Shown: piece after piece, positions 56,520 to 64,000 of the stretch
Layout: every line of letters begins with the position of its first letter
Position numbering within the stretch: position 1 is the stretch's first letter
Assembly (NCBI GenBank): GCA_937899835.1
Contig: CALCCE010000238.1
Coordinates: 1 to 64,000, forward strand
DNA: 64,000 nt
Source: an uncultured Flavobacteriales bacterium
GTDB taxonomy: Bacteria > Bacteroidota > Bacteroidia > Flavobacteriales_G > Salibacteraceae
Direction of reading: 5' to 3'
Notes under the pieces: generated by a model
Database searches by the model: none
Told to the model about the DNA's origin: nothing
The model's input: only the letters and a program-made list of their open reading frames with translations
Translations under genes and position numbers: made by a program

Positions 56520-57396
56520 TGGCACCGGAGTAGCCATCGTTACTCCTTTTACAGCCAACGGAAACATAGATTACCAAGGCCTGGAAAGGCTGGTGGAGCA
56601 CCTCATTGCTAACGGTATCGATTATTTGGTGGTGCAAGGCACCACCGGAGAGTCGCCGGTGCTTTCCTCCCAAGAAAAACGGGAGGTACTCGATTTTGTA
56701 ATCGAAGTGAACAAGGGCCGTTTGCCCGTTGTATTGGGCCACGGTGGGAACCACACTGCGGGTATCGTAGCGGGTTTTGAGCAGTTCGATTTTTGCAAAG
56801 TTGATGGTATTCTTTCGGTGAGTCCAGCTTACAACAAACCTACCCAAGAGGGGATTTATCAACACTTTAAGGCGGTAGTGAATGCTTCCCCCGTTCCGGT
56901 GATCCTCTACAACGTACCCGGGCGCACCAGCTCCAACATGTCGGCCGATACGACCTTGCGCCTCTCCCACGATTTCGAAAAGGTAGTGGCCATCAAAGAA
57001 GCTTCCGGCAATCTCGATCAAATTGGCAAGATCATCCGTGAACGCCCCGACAACTTTTTGGTGATTTCGGGCGATGACGCGCTCATCGTACCCCATCTTT
57101 CCATTGGCGGTGATGGCATTATTTCGGTCATTGCCAATGCCTTGCCCGCCGAATTTGGAGGAGTGGTAGCCGCTGGACTAAAAGGTGATTTCGCCACCGC
57201 AAGGCTTGGATTTCATGCCTTGGCCGAACTCATTCCCATGCTCTTCGCCGAAGGCAATCCGGGAGGAGTAAAAGCCGCACTGCAGCATTTGGGCATTTGT
57301 GAAGCACACGTTCGCTTGCCGCTGGTACCGATTTCAGAAGCATTAAGGGGGAGGATCACCGAATTCATTGATCAACTCGGTGAGGATGACGACTAA
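56503..57396 (+). CDS. dapA: 4-hydroxy-tetrahydrodipicolinate synthase
   Basis: A 297-residue protein of the DapA family: TTGES (47-51), the Tyr136 and Arg141 region YNVPGRTS, and the Schiff-base Lys165 in AIKEASGN. It condenses pyruvate and aspartate semialdehyde, the first step of lysine and meso-DAP synthesis. It overlaps the DUF6913 gene. Last gene of the prmC-to-dapA run. Confidence 0.97.
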   Translation: MSSAFSGTGVAIVTPFTANGNIDYQGLERLVEHLIANGIDYLVVQGTTGESPVLSSQEKREVLDFVIEVNKGRLPVVLGHGGNHTAGIVAGFEQFDFCKVDGILSVSPAYNKPTQEGIYQHFKAVVNASPVPVILYNVPGRTSSNMSADTTLRLSHDFEKVVAIKEASGNLDQIGKIIRERPDNFLVISGDDALIVPHLSIGGDGIISVIANALPAEFGGVVAAGLKGDFATARLGFHALAELIPMLFAEGNPGGVKAALQHLGICEAHVRLPLVPISEALRGRITEFIDQLGEDDD

Positions 57397-57402
57397 GACT
57401 AA

Positions 57403-57843
57403 TTACACCCGATAGCCGATTCCAGGCGCAAGCGCCACCTGGCTCTTGGCAAAATGTCCGGTACCGAAGGCCACCTTTTTATTGGTTTCGTTCCAAAGTT
57501 CCGCTTCGGCAATAAACAAGTTGCGGGATTTGAATTTGATGCGCCCCCTGCTGGTCAGTTTTCCTTTTCTGACCGGCCGAAGCAGGTGCAGGTTAAACGT
57601 AGTGGTGAGTACAAACACATCGGGCACAATGCTGTTCACGGCAAAAAAGGCGGCATCGTCCAGCAATTTAAAATAGACCGATCCATGTAAAGCGTTGGCT
57701 GCATGAAAGTAACGGTCGCTGATCGGAAGTGAAATTTCACAGCTTTCATCCGCAATTTCAATGGCCAAACCAGGATAGTGCTCGTGCATGGGTGCTCCGA
57801 GATACATCGCCTCTAATTTGCGATAATGTGCGTCTAAATCCAT
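57403..57843 (-). CDS. PaaI-like hotdog-fold thioesterase
   Basis: A 146-residue hotdog protein. FHAANALHGSVYFKLLDDAAFFAVNS fits the PaaI/DUF4442 thioesterase pattern, in which an HG(G/S) loop and a following Asp line the active site. The function is inferred from fold only. It is convergent with dapA. Confidence 0.8.
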   Translation of the reverse strand: MDLDAHYRKLEAMYLGAPMHEHYPGLAIEIADESCEISLPISDRYFHAANALHGSVYFKLLDDAAFFAVNSIVPDVFVLTTTFNLHLLRPVRKGKLTSRGRIKFKSRNLFIAEAELWNETNKKVAFGTGHFAKSQVALAPGIGYRV

Positions 57844-57872
57844 TTTCTCAATAAAAGGGGACAGGGCAGACC

Positions 57873-59849
57873 TTAGGATTTTTCCAAAGCTTCCAGTTTT
57901 TCACCGGCTTTCTCCCAACGTTCCATGGTGTGTTCCAACTCTTTTTGCAAGTCGGCGTGCTTGTAAATGGCATCCTGACCTTCCGATTTGGCCGAGAAAA
58001 AGTCAGGGTCCTGCATCTTCTTCTCCAGGTCACCAATTTCTTCCTCCAGCTGGGTAATGCGTTTTTCGCAGTTGTGCATCTCGCGCTTCAGTTGGCGCAT
58101 GGCTTTTTCGTGCTCTTTGCGCTCTTTGTAGTTGCGTTTGGTCGCTTTATTGGAAGTGGGCTCCGTTGCTTTTTTAGGCTCCGGCTTCGATTTAGAAGCA
58201 GAAGGCTTGGGCTCCGACTCAAATTGGCGAAAGCTTTCTACTTCGTGATGGTTCAAAAACTCTTTGATGGGCCCCAGGTGCTCTTTGATGCGCTGGTTGC
58301 TGAATTCGTAGGTTTTGTTGGTGAGGCCTTGTAGAAAATCACGGTCGTGTGAAACCACAATTAAAGTGCCGTTGTAATGGATCAAAGCTTGCTTCAATAC
58401 CTCTTTGGCGCTAATGTCCAGGTGGTTAGTTGGCTCATCGAGAATCAATAAGTTCACCGGATGGAGCAACAACTTGGCCAGTGCCAAACGCGATTTTTCA
58501 CCCCCGGAAAGCACTTTCACCCGTTTGTCAACGTCCTCAGGACCAAACAAAAAAGCTCCTAAAAGACCGCGTAGGCGCGCAATGTTGCGCCACTCGCCGG
58601 TGGCGATGTTGTCTACCGTTTCAAAAACCGTTTGTTCGGGGTTGAGGGTGCCTTCCTGGATTTGCGCATAATAGCCCACCTCCACATTGTGGCCGATGGT
58701 CAAGGTGCCGTCAAAACCCTCCTTACCAGTGACCATTTTCACCAAGGTCGATTTGCCTTCACCATTCTTGCCCACAAAAGCCACACGGTCGCCCCGATCA
58801 ATTTCAAATTCGAGGTTTTTCAGCACCAGATTGGGGCCATAAGATTTATCCAGTTCGATGGCTCGAAGAACCGTATCGCCAGAACGAGGAGCCGGAGGAA
58901 AACGGAATTGAATGGCCTGATTGTCCAACTCGTCAAACTCTACCCGCTCCAACTTTTCTAGTTGCTTTATCTTGGATTGTACTTGCTTGGCCTTGGTGTT
59001 TTTGGCACGGAAACGTTCGATAAAGCGCTCTTGCTGCGCAATGTAGCGCTGCTGGTTTTGGTAGGCAGCCATTTGGTTTTGAAAGCGTTCTTCACGCAAA
59101 TCAAAGTACTTGCTGTAGGGCACCTTGTAATCGTAGCAGCGGCCAAAAACAATCTCCACCGTTCGGTTGGTGATGTGGTCCAAAAACATGCGGTCGTGCG
59201 ATACCATCATCAAGGCACCCGGATAGTTTTGAAAAAACTCTTCCAGCCAAATAATGGATTCTATATCGAGGTGGTTGGTAGGTTCATCCAACAGCAGAAG
59301 CGAAGCCACTTGCAGCAGCAACATGCCCAATCCTACCCGCATTTGCCAGCCACCACTAAACTCATTGAAGGGCCGGCTGAAGTCGGCCGAAGAAAATCCC
59401 AGTCCTTTGAGCACCTTTTCGGCTTCGCTTTCCTGCTTTCCACTGCCGATCAATTGCAAACTTTCGTGTTTTTCGGTCAATTGCTGAATCAGTTCACTGT
59501 AAGCTTCTGATTCATAATCAGTGCGGGTTTCCAACTCGTGGTTGATGCCTTCAATTTCTTTTTCCAACCGAATACTTTCCTCAAAAACCGTAAGGGTCTC
59601 GTCCAGAATGGTTTTGGTGGAGGTTACATTGATTTCCTGTGGCAGGTAGCCGATCGTTTTGCCATCCTGAATGGATACAGCGCCCGTATCGGGTTTCCGG
59701 TTGCCAATGATCACGTGCATCAGGGTCGATTTTCCCACTCCGTTTTTACCCACCAAACCGATACGGTCTTTGGGGTTGATCACAAAAGACAGGTCTTTGA
59801 AAAGTTCGCGACCTCCGAAATTGATGCTGATGGCGTCTAAAGATATCAT
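57873..59849 (-). CDS. ABC-F family ATPase (Uup/YdiF-like)
   Basis: A 658-residue protein starting at ATG 59849 (MISLDAISINFGG). It has two ABC domains with Walker A GKNGVGKST and GKNGEGKST, signatures FSGGWQMRV and LSGGEKSRL, and Walker B LLLLDEPTNHLD and LLILDEPTNHLD. A linker is followed by a C-terminal coiled coil (about 530-655; rich in Lys/Glu). There are no membrane segments. Proteins of this group act on ribosomes or on DNA transposition/repair; a resistance role is not implied. Confidence 0.94.
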   Translation of the reverse strand: MISLDAISINFGGRELFKDLSFVINPKDRIGLVGKNGVGKSTLMHVIIGNRKPDTGAVSIQDGKTIGYLPQEINVTSTKTILDETLTVFEESIRLEKEIEGINHELETRTDYESEAYSELIQQLTEKHESLQLIGSGKQESEAEKVLKGLGFSSADFSRPFNEFSGGWQMRVGLGMLLLQVASLLLLDEPTNHLDIESIIWLEEFFQNYPGALMMVSHDRMFLDHITNRTVEIVFGRCYDYKVPYSKYFDLREERFQNQMAAYQNQQRYIAQQERFIERFRAKNTKAKQVQSKIKQLEKLERVEFDELDNQAIQFRFPPAPRSGDTVLRAIELDKSYGPNLVLKNLEFEIDRGDRVAFVGKNGEGKSTLVKMVTGKEGFDGTLTIGHNVEVGYYAQIQEGTLNPEQTVFETVDNIATGEWRNIARLRGLLGAFLFGPEDVDKRVKVLSGGEKSRLALAKLLLHPVNLLILDEPTNHLDISAKEVLKQALIHYNGTLIVVSHDRDFLQGLTNKTYEFSNQRIKEHLGPIKEFLNHHEVESFRQFESEPKPSASKSKPEPKKATEPTSNKATKRNYKERKEHEKAMRQLKREMHNCEKRITQLEEEIGDLEKKMQDPDFFSAKSEGQDAIYKHADLQKELEHTMERWEKAGEKLEALEKS

Positions 59850-59859
59850 GGCAAGACGC

Positions 59860-59867
59860 CAAAAATA
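59860..59867 (-). promoter_or_regulatory. Bacteroidota -7 element of the ABC-F gene
   Basis: The minus strand reads TATTTTTG, a match to TAnnTTTG, 10 bp before the ATG at 59849. Confidence 0.45.
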
Positions 59868-60012
59868 AAGTAAACCGCTTGATGAACAAGGTTTCACTCC
59901 AAGAGAAAGCACCAAGAATGGCTCCTCGAACCCATGTTCTACCAAAGAATGGAGGATGTAAGAATTGAAGGATTCTAATCAGTTTAATCCCGGCCAAAGC
60001 AGGGAGGAAAAC

Positions 60013-60020
60013 TATCTTTG
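60013..60020 (+). promoter_or_regulatory. Bacteroidota -7 element of the nuclease gene
   Basis: TATCTTTG matches TAnnTTTG and ends 4 bp before the ATG at 60025, so a transcript would be almost or completely leaderless. Confidence 0.5.
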
Positions 60021-60024
60021 CTCC

Positions 60025-61662
60025 ATGAAAAGACTTGCCCCCCTTTTAAGCCTTTTTTTCGTTGGTCTCGTTGGAATGGCGCAAAACCTCAGTGTAGATG
60101 TGGCCACCATCAACTACGGTACGGTTTTCGAAAACTTGCCCGACAGTGTACAGGTAACTGTAACGAACACTGCTGATCAAAGCATAGAGGTAACCGACTT
60201 GAAGTTTTTCGAAACCTATGGTCAATTCCCGTTCACGACAACACAAGGAAATTTTACGCTCAGCACCGGCCAAAGCCAATCGTTTTGGGTCAAGTTCACA
60301 CCCGACCACAACGTTATACACAACTCCGAAATGGTTATCGTTACCCGTAAGTCGGGAGCTTTTTCGGTAGATCTGCAAGGCACAGGACGGTATCAATCCA
60401 GCTATTATGCGCCCACCAACGACCTGGAAGAAGAGGCCCTGAAATCGGCACTAAAGACCTTGTTGGCCAACAATTACAACAGCTTGGGCTACAATTCGGC
60501 CCGTGACGAGATGTACATGGTGATCGACAACAAACGGGTGAACGGTCAGGGTACTGCTCAAAATCAATTTGAATCAGTTTACATTGGCGCTACCCTCAAT
60601 GGATACGTTAGCCGGAGCAATGCCCAAAATCAAGGCTACAATACCGAACATACGTTTCCGCAAGGCTTTTTCAGTTCAAATGAACCAGAACGGTCCGACA
60701 TTCATCACCTGTTCATCACCAATGGGGTGGCCAACTCTACCCGTGGCAACGATCCGTTTGGCATTGTGACTACTCCTGGTTGGAGTCAGGGAGGTTCTAA
60801 GCAGGGAGGCGGCACTTTTGAGCCCCGCGATGCTCAAAAGGGGCCTTCGGCACGCGCCATGATGTATTTTGTGACCCGCTATCAGGATTACGCCAACCAC
60901 TTTGCGCCTCAGGAAAACATCTTACGGCAGTGGCACGCTGATTTTCCACCCAACGATATTCAGCGCCAGCGCAACGAGGATATTTTCGCCGTGCAAAACA
61001 ACCGCAACCCCTACATTGACTATCCACAGTTGGTAGACCGTATTACCAATTTGGTGAGCAACTCAGTGGCTCCACAAGCCTTGAGCTTCTACTTAGCGAG
61101 TGACACCGTGCATTTCAACACTTTAGCCATAGGCGATACCGGCTATTTCGATCTGGTATTGGTCAATAATGGCAATCAAGACCTTGTCTTGAGCAACTTT
61201 GCTGCTACACTCACTTTAGATCAAAACTTATTCGGCTTACCAGCAAGCCCGTTGACATTGGTTCCCGGTGAAGACTTGACCCTCAACCTTAAATTTGTGG
61301 CGACCAGTAGCAGTGCGCTCAACACGGTTTTGATGTTCAACCACAACCTGCCGAATTCTCCTGGCGTTTCTTCGGTACCCTTGGTGGGCGATGTGGTAGT
61401 GAATGTCAATGATTGGGTATTGGCACAACCGGGTATTGAAGCTTTTCCGGTTCCTGCTTCTGAGTTGCTTCATTTGAAAAGCACCAAAGCCATTGGTAGG
61501 GTGGTAGTAGCCGACCTTTCTGGCAAGGTGTGGATGCAAGAGCGTGTGCCAGGCACTACCACGCAACTCGATTTGTCTTCCTTGGCCAGTGGCGTTTATT
61601 TCTTGCAGTTTGTCGACCATGCTGCGCAAAAGCCACAACGCATTGTGGTAAGCCGTCAATAG
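60025..61662 (+). CDS. Secreted endonuclease I-family nuclease with T9SS sorting domain
   Basis: A 545-residue protein with a signal peptide (MKRLAPLLSLFFVGLVGMAQ). An ASH/SPD-2-like beta-sandwich (about 25-125) is followed by an endonuclease I (EndA/NucM) domain (about 130-345) with NTEHTFPQ (206-213), DIHHLF (225-230), RGNDPFG and RNEDIFAVQNNRNPYIDYPQ. A second beta-sandwich (about 355-455) follows, then a C-terminal type A T9SS signal (about 470-545; ASGVYFLQFVDHAAQ). Likely a secreted DNase or RNase for nutrient uptake or biofilm DNA. The start is ATG 60025; the frame continues upstream without a signal peptide. Confidence 0.92.
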   Translation: MKRLAPLLSLFFVGLVGMAQNLSVDVATINYGTVFENLPDSVQVTVTNTADQSIEVTDLKFFETYGQFPFTTTQGNFTLSTGQSQSFWVKFTPDHNVIHNSEMVIVTRKSGAFSVDLQGTGRYQSSYYAPTNDLEEEALKSALKTLLANNYNSLGYNSARDEMYMVIDNKRVNGQGTAQNQFESVYIGATLNGYVSRSNAQNQGYNTEHTFPQGFFSSNEPERSDIHHLFITNGVANSTRGNDPFGIVTTPGWSQGGSKQGGGTFEPRDAQKGPSARAMMYFVTRYQDYANHFAPQENILRQWHADFPPNDIQRQRNEDIFAVQNNRNPYIDYPQLVDRITNLVSNSVAPQALSFYLASDTVHFNTLAIGDTGYFDLVLVNNGNQDLVLSNFAATLTLDQNLFGLPASPLTLVPGEDLTLNLKFVATSSSALNTVLMFNHNLPNSPGVSSVPLVGDVVVNVNDWVLAQPGIEAFPVPASELLHLKSTKAIGRVVVADLSGKVWMQERVPGTTTQLDLSSLASGVYFLQFVDHAAQKPQRIVVSRQ

Positions 61663-61688
61663 TGATTTTACTGTTTTTAGAAGAAACG

Positions 61689-61712
61689 GGTTTGCCCGTT
61701 CACAAACCCGGA
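61689..61712 (+). terminator. Hairpin after the nuclease gene (possible terminator)
   Basis: CGGGTTTG (61689-61696) pairs with CAAACCCG (61705-61712) around an 8-base loop, 26 bp after the stop codon. No T-run follows directly; an eight-T run comes at about 61767. It may be a transcript-end stabiliser rather than a true intrinsic terminator. Confidence 0.4.
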
Positions 61713-61812
61713 GTGGCCGCTGGCAGTTCTAACTGTCCGCTGGTAAAATGGGACTGAATACTTGGCTTTTTTTTACGTTTTTACCTTGTTGTAAGAACCC
61801 ACAAGTCAAGAT

Positions 61813-64000
61813 ATGAAGTTGCAAGAACCCCAAGCAAGTGCTTCTAAAACTACTGAAGCCAATGAAGCAGAAGCGCCAACGAATCAAGATTTCATAGTAG
61901 AAACCTCCGAGCGTGTTGGTAGTATTCATATATCTGCCAATATGTTGGAACCCGGCACTACGCTTCAGGTCTCTGATCCTGATACCGGTGTTGTATTTTT
62001 TGACTCTGATCAGGATGCCGTGGACCCATTTATTGGTTTGGAGGTTCCCTTCGAAATTGGAGAAACGCAGCAATTAAAGGTTTCTGCCGAAGGCGGTTTA
62101 TTGTCATCGGAAGTACTGGCCCGGTTTCGAACCGAAATGCGAAAAACCGGCTGGGTGGTAGACCCCTGGCGCAGAAAACGTGACTTGTCGGCTTTAATTG
62201 CGCTCACGCAATTGAGGGCAGATTTTCGTGGCGCAACGCTGGCCAACTTTGGATCAACCGTCGGGTGTGATACGGTGCCTGACGGGGTAGCTTATGAGTT
62301 TTTATTCGAGGCTCCGGGTGGTTTTGCCACGACTACACAAACCACCAGTTTAGCGGGTGACACGAGTCTCGATTATGTATTGGATTTGATTCCCAATGAG
62401 CAGTATTCGGTGCGGGTGAAAGCAAAGGTAGGCGATCATTGGGGCAATTATGGCCCAGCTTATACCATTACCACACCCAATTTGGCCAACACTACCTGGC
62501 TGCGCGATGATTTTCGAAACCAGGAGGTAGGCATGCGACTAAATATGTACGCTAATGGGGTTTCCGGAGTTTCTCAGTACCGCTGGAAAGTGCTTCGGAT
62601 AGAAGACGGTTTCGAAGAAATTATTAACCGATCCAATACTCAGTTTGCCCCGAATTTCCTCGTCAATGAGCGCTATAGCACTACTTACTACTTGAGGGCT
62701 TCCGTCAATCTCGGAGGAAGTTGGACCGATTATGGTCCGGCACGGATGTACCGGACTGAGCCCTTCCCTGATTCGTTTTTGGTGGATGCCTATGTGGGCT
62801 ATCACGAGGATCAAAACGGATATATTTACCGCAACAACGTCACATCAGTTACCTCTTCTCGTTGGGAGTTTGTGGCTACCGATGGCACCTTTACCAAGGT
62901 GCATCAATACAACAGTGGTTCTACGAGGCTGCACAAAGCATGGCCAAGATTACCTTTCGACAAAACCTATACCGTTAGGATTCAAGCCTTAGTGGGTGGG
63001 GTTTGGGGGCCGTTTGGATCTCCACGCACTATTACTTACGGACCGATTCCTAAAACCACCATTTGGGATCAATACGTTGGTTTGCTTCCCGACCAGGGGG
63101 TGTATATAAACGCTTATAATGTTCCAGGTACAGCAGATTATGAGTGGCTTTTTGAGGCCACGGATGGTTCGCATACGGTATCGCGTGAGCGCAACTCTAC
63201 CTCCTACAATTTTTCACCGGGTTGGATGCGGTTGCACATGGGGAAAACCTATGATGTACGAATTAGGGTGCAAGATAATAGTCTTGCTTGGGGTGAGTGG
63301 GGAGACCCCAGACAGATAACCATTGGCGTAGTCACTACCGAACTTGACGCCAGGTGGACCACCAGTGGTGACGGCTTGACACGTCAAAGTACCTACGTTA
63401 CTTGTCGTTATGTAGCCGGAGCAACCAACTATTTTTGGCAATTCGATGCAACCGACAACAGTCACACTGCAAGTCGATTGCGCAATGCAGCAAGCTATAA
63501 CTTTTCTCCTTCCTGGCTTAGACTGCACTATGGGAAAACCTACGATGTGCGTGTAAAAATTGAAAACGCAGGTGTTCTGGGCGACTTTGGCCCCACCCAA
63601 CAGATTTATATTCCGTTTGAATATGCCAAGTTGAGAGATTCGCATGCTGGCTTACAACCCAACCAAAGCAGGTACATCTCCGCTGATCCGGCTTACGGAA
63701 CCGAAAACAATGAATGGCGGTTTACCGCGCATGATGGCACACACACTGTTGATAGATTGCGGAACAGCACTTCGCAAAACTTTTCTATAAGTTGGCTCAG
63801 ACTCCATTATGGTAAGACCTATGATGTTGAGATACGCGTATTCAACGGTGGAGTGTGGCACGATTGGGGCCCCAAAGTGGAAATCATTGTTCCTTTTGAG
63901 TACGCTGAATTGCGTGCCGATTTGGTGGGCATCACTATTCCGACAACCGGTGCTTATCTCTATTCTCAACCCATCTCTTCGGTAGATGCTTCTGAATGGG
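61813..64000 (+). CDS. Partial tandem beta-domain repeat protein without visible signal peptide
   Basis: A frame open from ATG 61813 to the window edge (729 codons, no stop). An in-frame stop at 61792 rules out an upstream start, and the N-terminus (MKLQEPQASASKTTEANEAE) is hydrophilic, so no signal peptide is seen. After about 150 residues come fibronectin type III-like units. The last three complete units carry closely similar L-H-x-G-K-T-Y-D-V motifs at residues 474, 571 and 664, with a related one (LPFDKTYTVRI) at 380, giving spacings of 94, 97 and 93 residues. Each unit also has a WxF-x-A-x-D/H-x-x-H-T strand. The protein may be an adhesin exported by an unusual route, or a cytoplasmic or injection-system structural protein. 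Confidence 0.7.
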   Translation, partial: MKLQEPQASASKTTEANEAEAPTNQDFIVETSERVGSIHISANMLEPGTTLQVSDPDTGVVFFDSDQDAVDPFIGLEVPFEIGETQQLKVSAEGGLLSSEVLARFRTEMRKTGWVVDPWRRKRDLSALIALTQLRADFRGATLANFGSTVGCDTVPDGVAYEFLFEAPGGFATTTQTTSLAGDTSLDYVLDLIPNEQYSVRVKAKVGDHWGNYGPAYTITTPNLANTTWLRDDFRNQEVGMRLNMYANGVSGVSQYRWKVLRIEDGFEEIINRSNTQFAPNFLVNERYSTTYYLRASVNLGGSWTDYGPARMYRTEPFPDSFLVDAYVGYHEDQNGYIYRNNVTSVTSSRWEFVATDGTFTKVHQYNSGSTRLHKAWPRLPFDKTYTVRIQALVGGVWGPFGSPRTITYGPIPKTTIWDQYVGLLPDQGVYINAYNVPGTADYEWLFEATDGSHTVSRERNSTSYNFSPGWMRLHMGKTYDVRIRVQDNSLAWGEWGDPRQITIGVVTTELDARWTTSGDGLTRQSTYVTCRYVAGATNYFWQFDATDNSHTASRLRNAASYNFSPSWLRLHYGKTYDVRVKIENAGVLGDFGPTQQIYIPFEYAKLRDSHAGLQPNQSRYISADPAYGTENNEWRFTAHDGTHTVDRLRNSTSQNFSISWLRLHYGKTYDVEIRVFNGGVWHDWGPKVEIIVPFEYAELRADLVGITIPTTGAYLYSQPISSVDASEW
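62950..63900 (+). repeat. Tandem repeat of about 280-290 bp within the partial repeat protein
   Basis: The conserved K-T-Y-motif block begins at 62950, 63232, 63523 and 63802 (282, 291 and 279 bp apart). The last three copies are very alike in protein sequence (SRERN/SRLRN/DRLRN, then FSPGW/FSPSW/FSISW), indicating expansion by duplication. The array probably continues past the right edge. Confidence 0.75.

Overview
The window looks like a chromosomal segment of a Bacteroidota bacterium, probably a marine or Saprospiria/Flavobacteriia-like lineage. Three things support this. Several genes carry the Bacteroidota -7 promoter element TAnnTTTG close to their start codons, with little sign of Shine-Dalgarno sequences. 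Two secreted enzymes (an M36 metallopeptidase and an endonuclease I-type nuclease) end in type IX secretion (T9SS) sorting domains. Other genes are typical of the group: DUF6913, GldI-like FKBP lipoproteins, an ECF sigma/FecR pair, and a DUF721 gene overlapping recF. No rRNA, tRNA, CRISPR array, insertion sequence or prophage was seen.

Layout. Positions 1-640 are unassigned; 641-1342 is a response regulator whose phosphoacceptor Asp is replaced by Asn. From 1353 to 17756 all genes are on the minus strand and form two adjacent exopolysaccharide (EPS) operons. The upstream one (17756 to 9554) encodes a membrane-anchored receiver protein, a Wza-like export lipoprotein, a Wzc-like tyrosine autokinase, a Wzx-like flippase, a glycosyltransferase, a Wzy/O-antigen-ligase-like protein and GalE. 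The downstream one (9408 to 1353) encodes an 870-residue multidomain kinase fusion, a hexapeptide acyltransferase, three glycosyltransferases and a WecA-like initiating transferase. Next come a FIST sensor protein plus a hybrid histidine kinase ending in an HPt domain (22563 to 17904), and an NtrC-type sigma-54-dependent response regulator (24095 to 22737).

The main discovery candidate is a regulatory circuit. A 15-bp inverted repeat, consensus TTCCRAWWWATGGAA, lies upstream of both EPS operons, the FIST/kinase operon and the sigma-54 regulator itself. Sigma-54-like -24/-12 promoters lie between each site and the gene, about 27-50 bp before the start codon (convincing for the two EPS operons, weak for the other two). 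This suggests a phosphorelay that switches on EPS synthesis and its own sensors through sigma-54.

Positions 24260-25359 are a non-coding gap of about 1.1 kb. It holds a cluster of DnaA-box-like sequences, where transcription to the left is leftward and to the right starts rightward, and an orphan terminator that suggests an unannotated small RNA. Then come an anchored GWD/PPDK-like dikinase, membrane proteins, ribH, a TPR protein, recF-DUF721, and an ECF sigma/FecR pair followed by an STN-domain protein with thirteen 15-16-residue GG-L-N repeats in place of a TonB receptor. The rest holds a methyltransferase, a five-PAS kinase with a receiver, ndk, a DHH phosphoesterase followed by three overlapping FKBP lipoprotein genes, a low-molecular-weight phosphatase, dnaA, a thioesterase, an aquaporin, the M36 protease, a ribD operon, prmC, an outer-membrane-like protein, ligA, DUF6913, dapA, a hotdog thioesterase, an ABC-F ATPase, the T9SS nuclease and, running off the right edge, a tandem-repeat protein.
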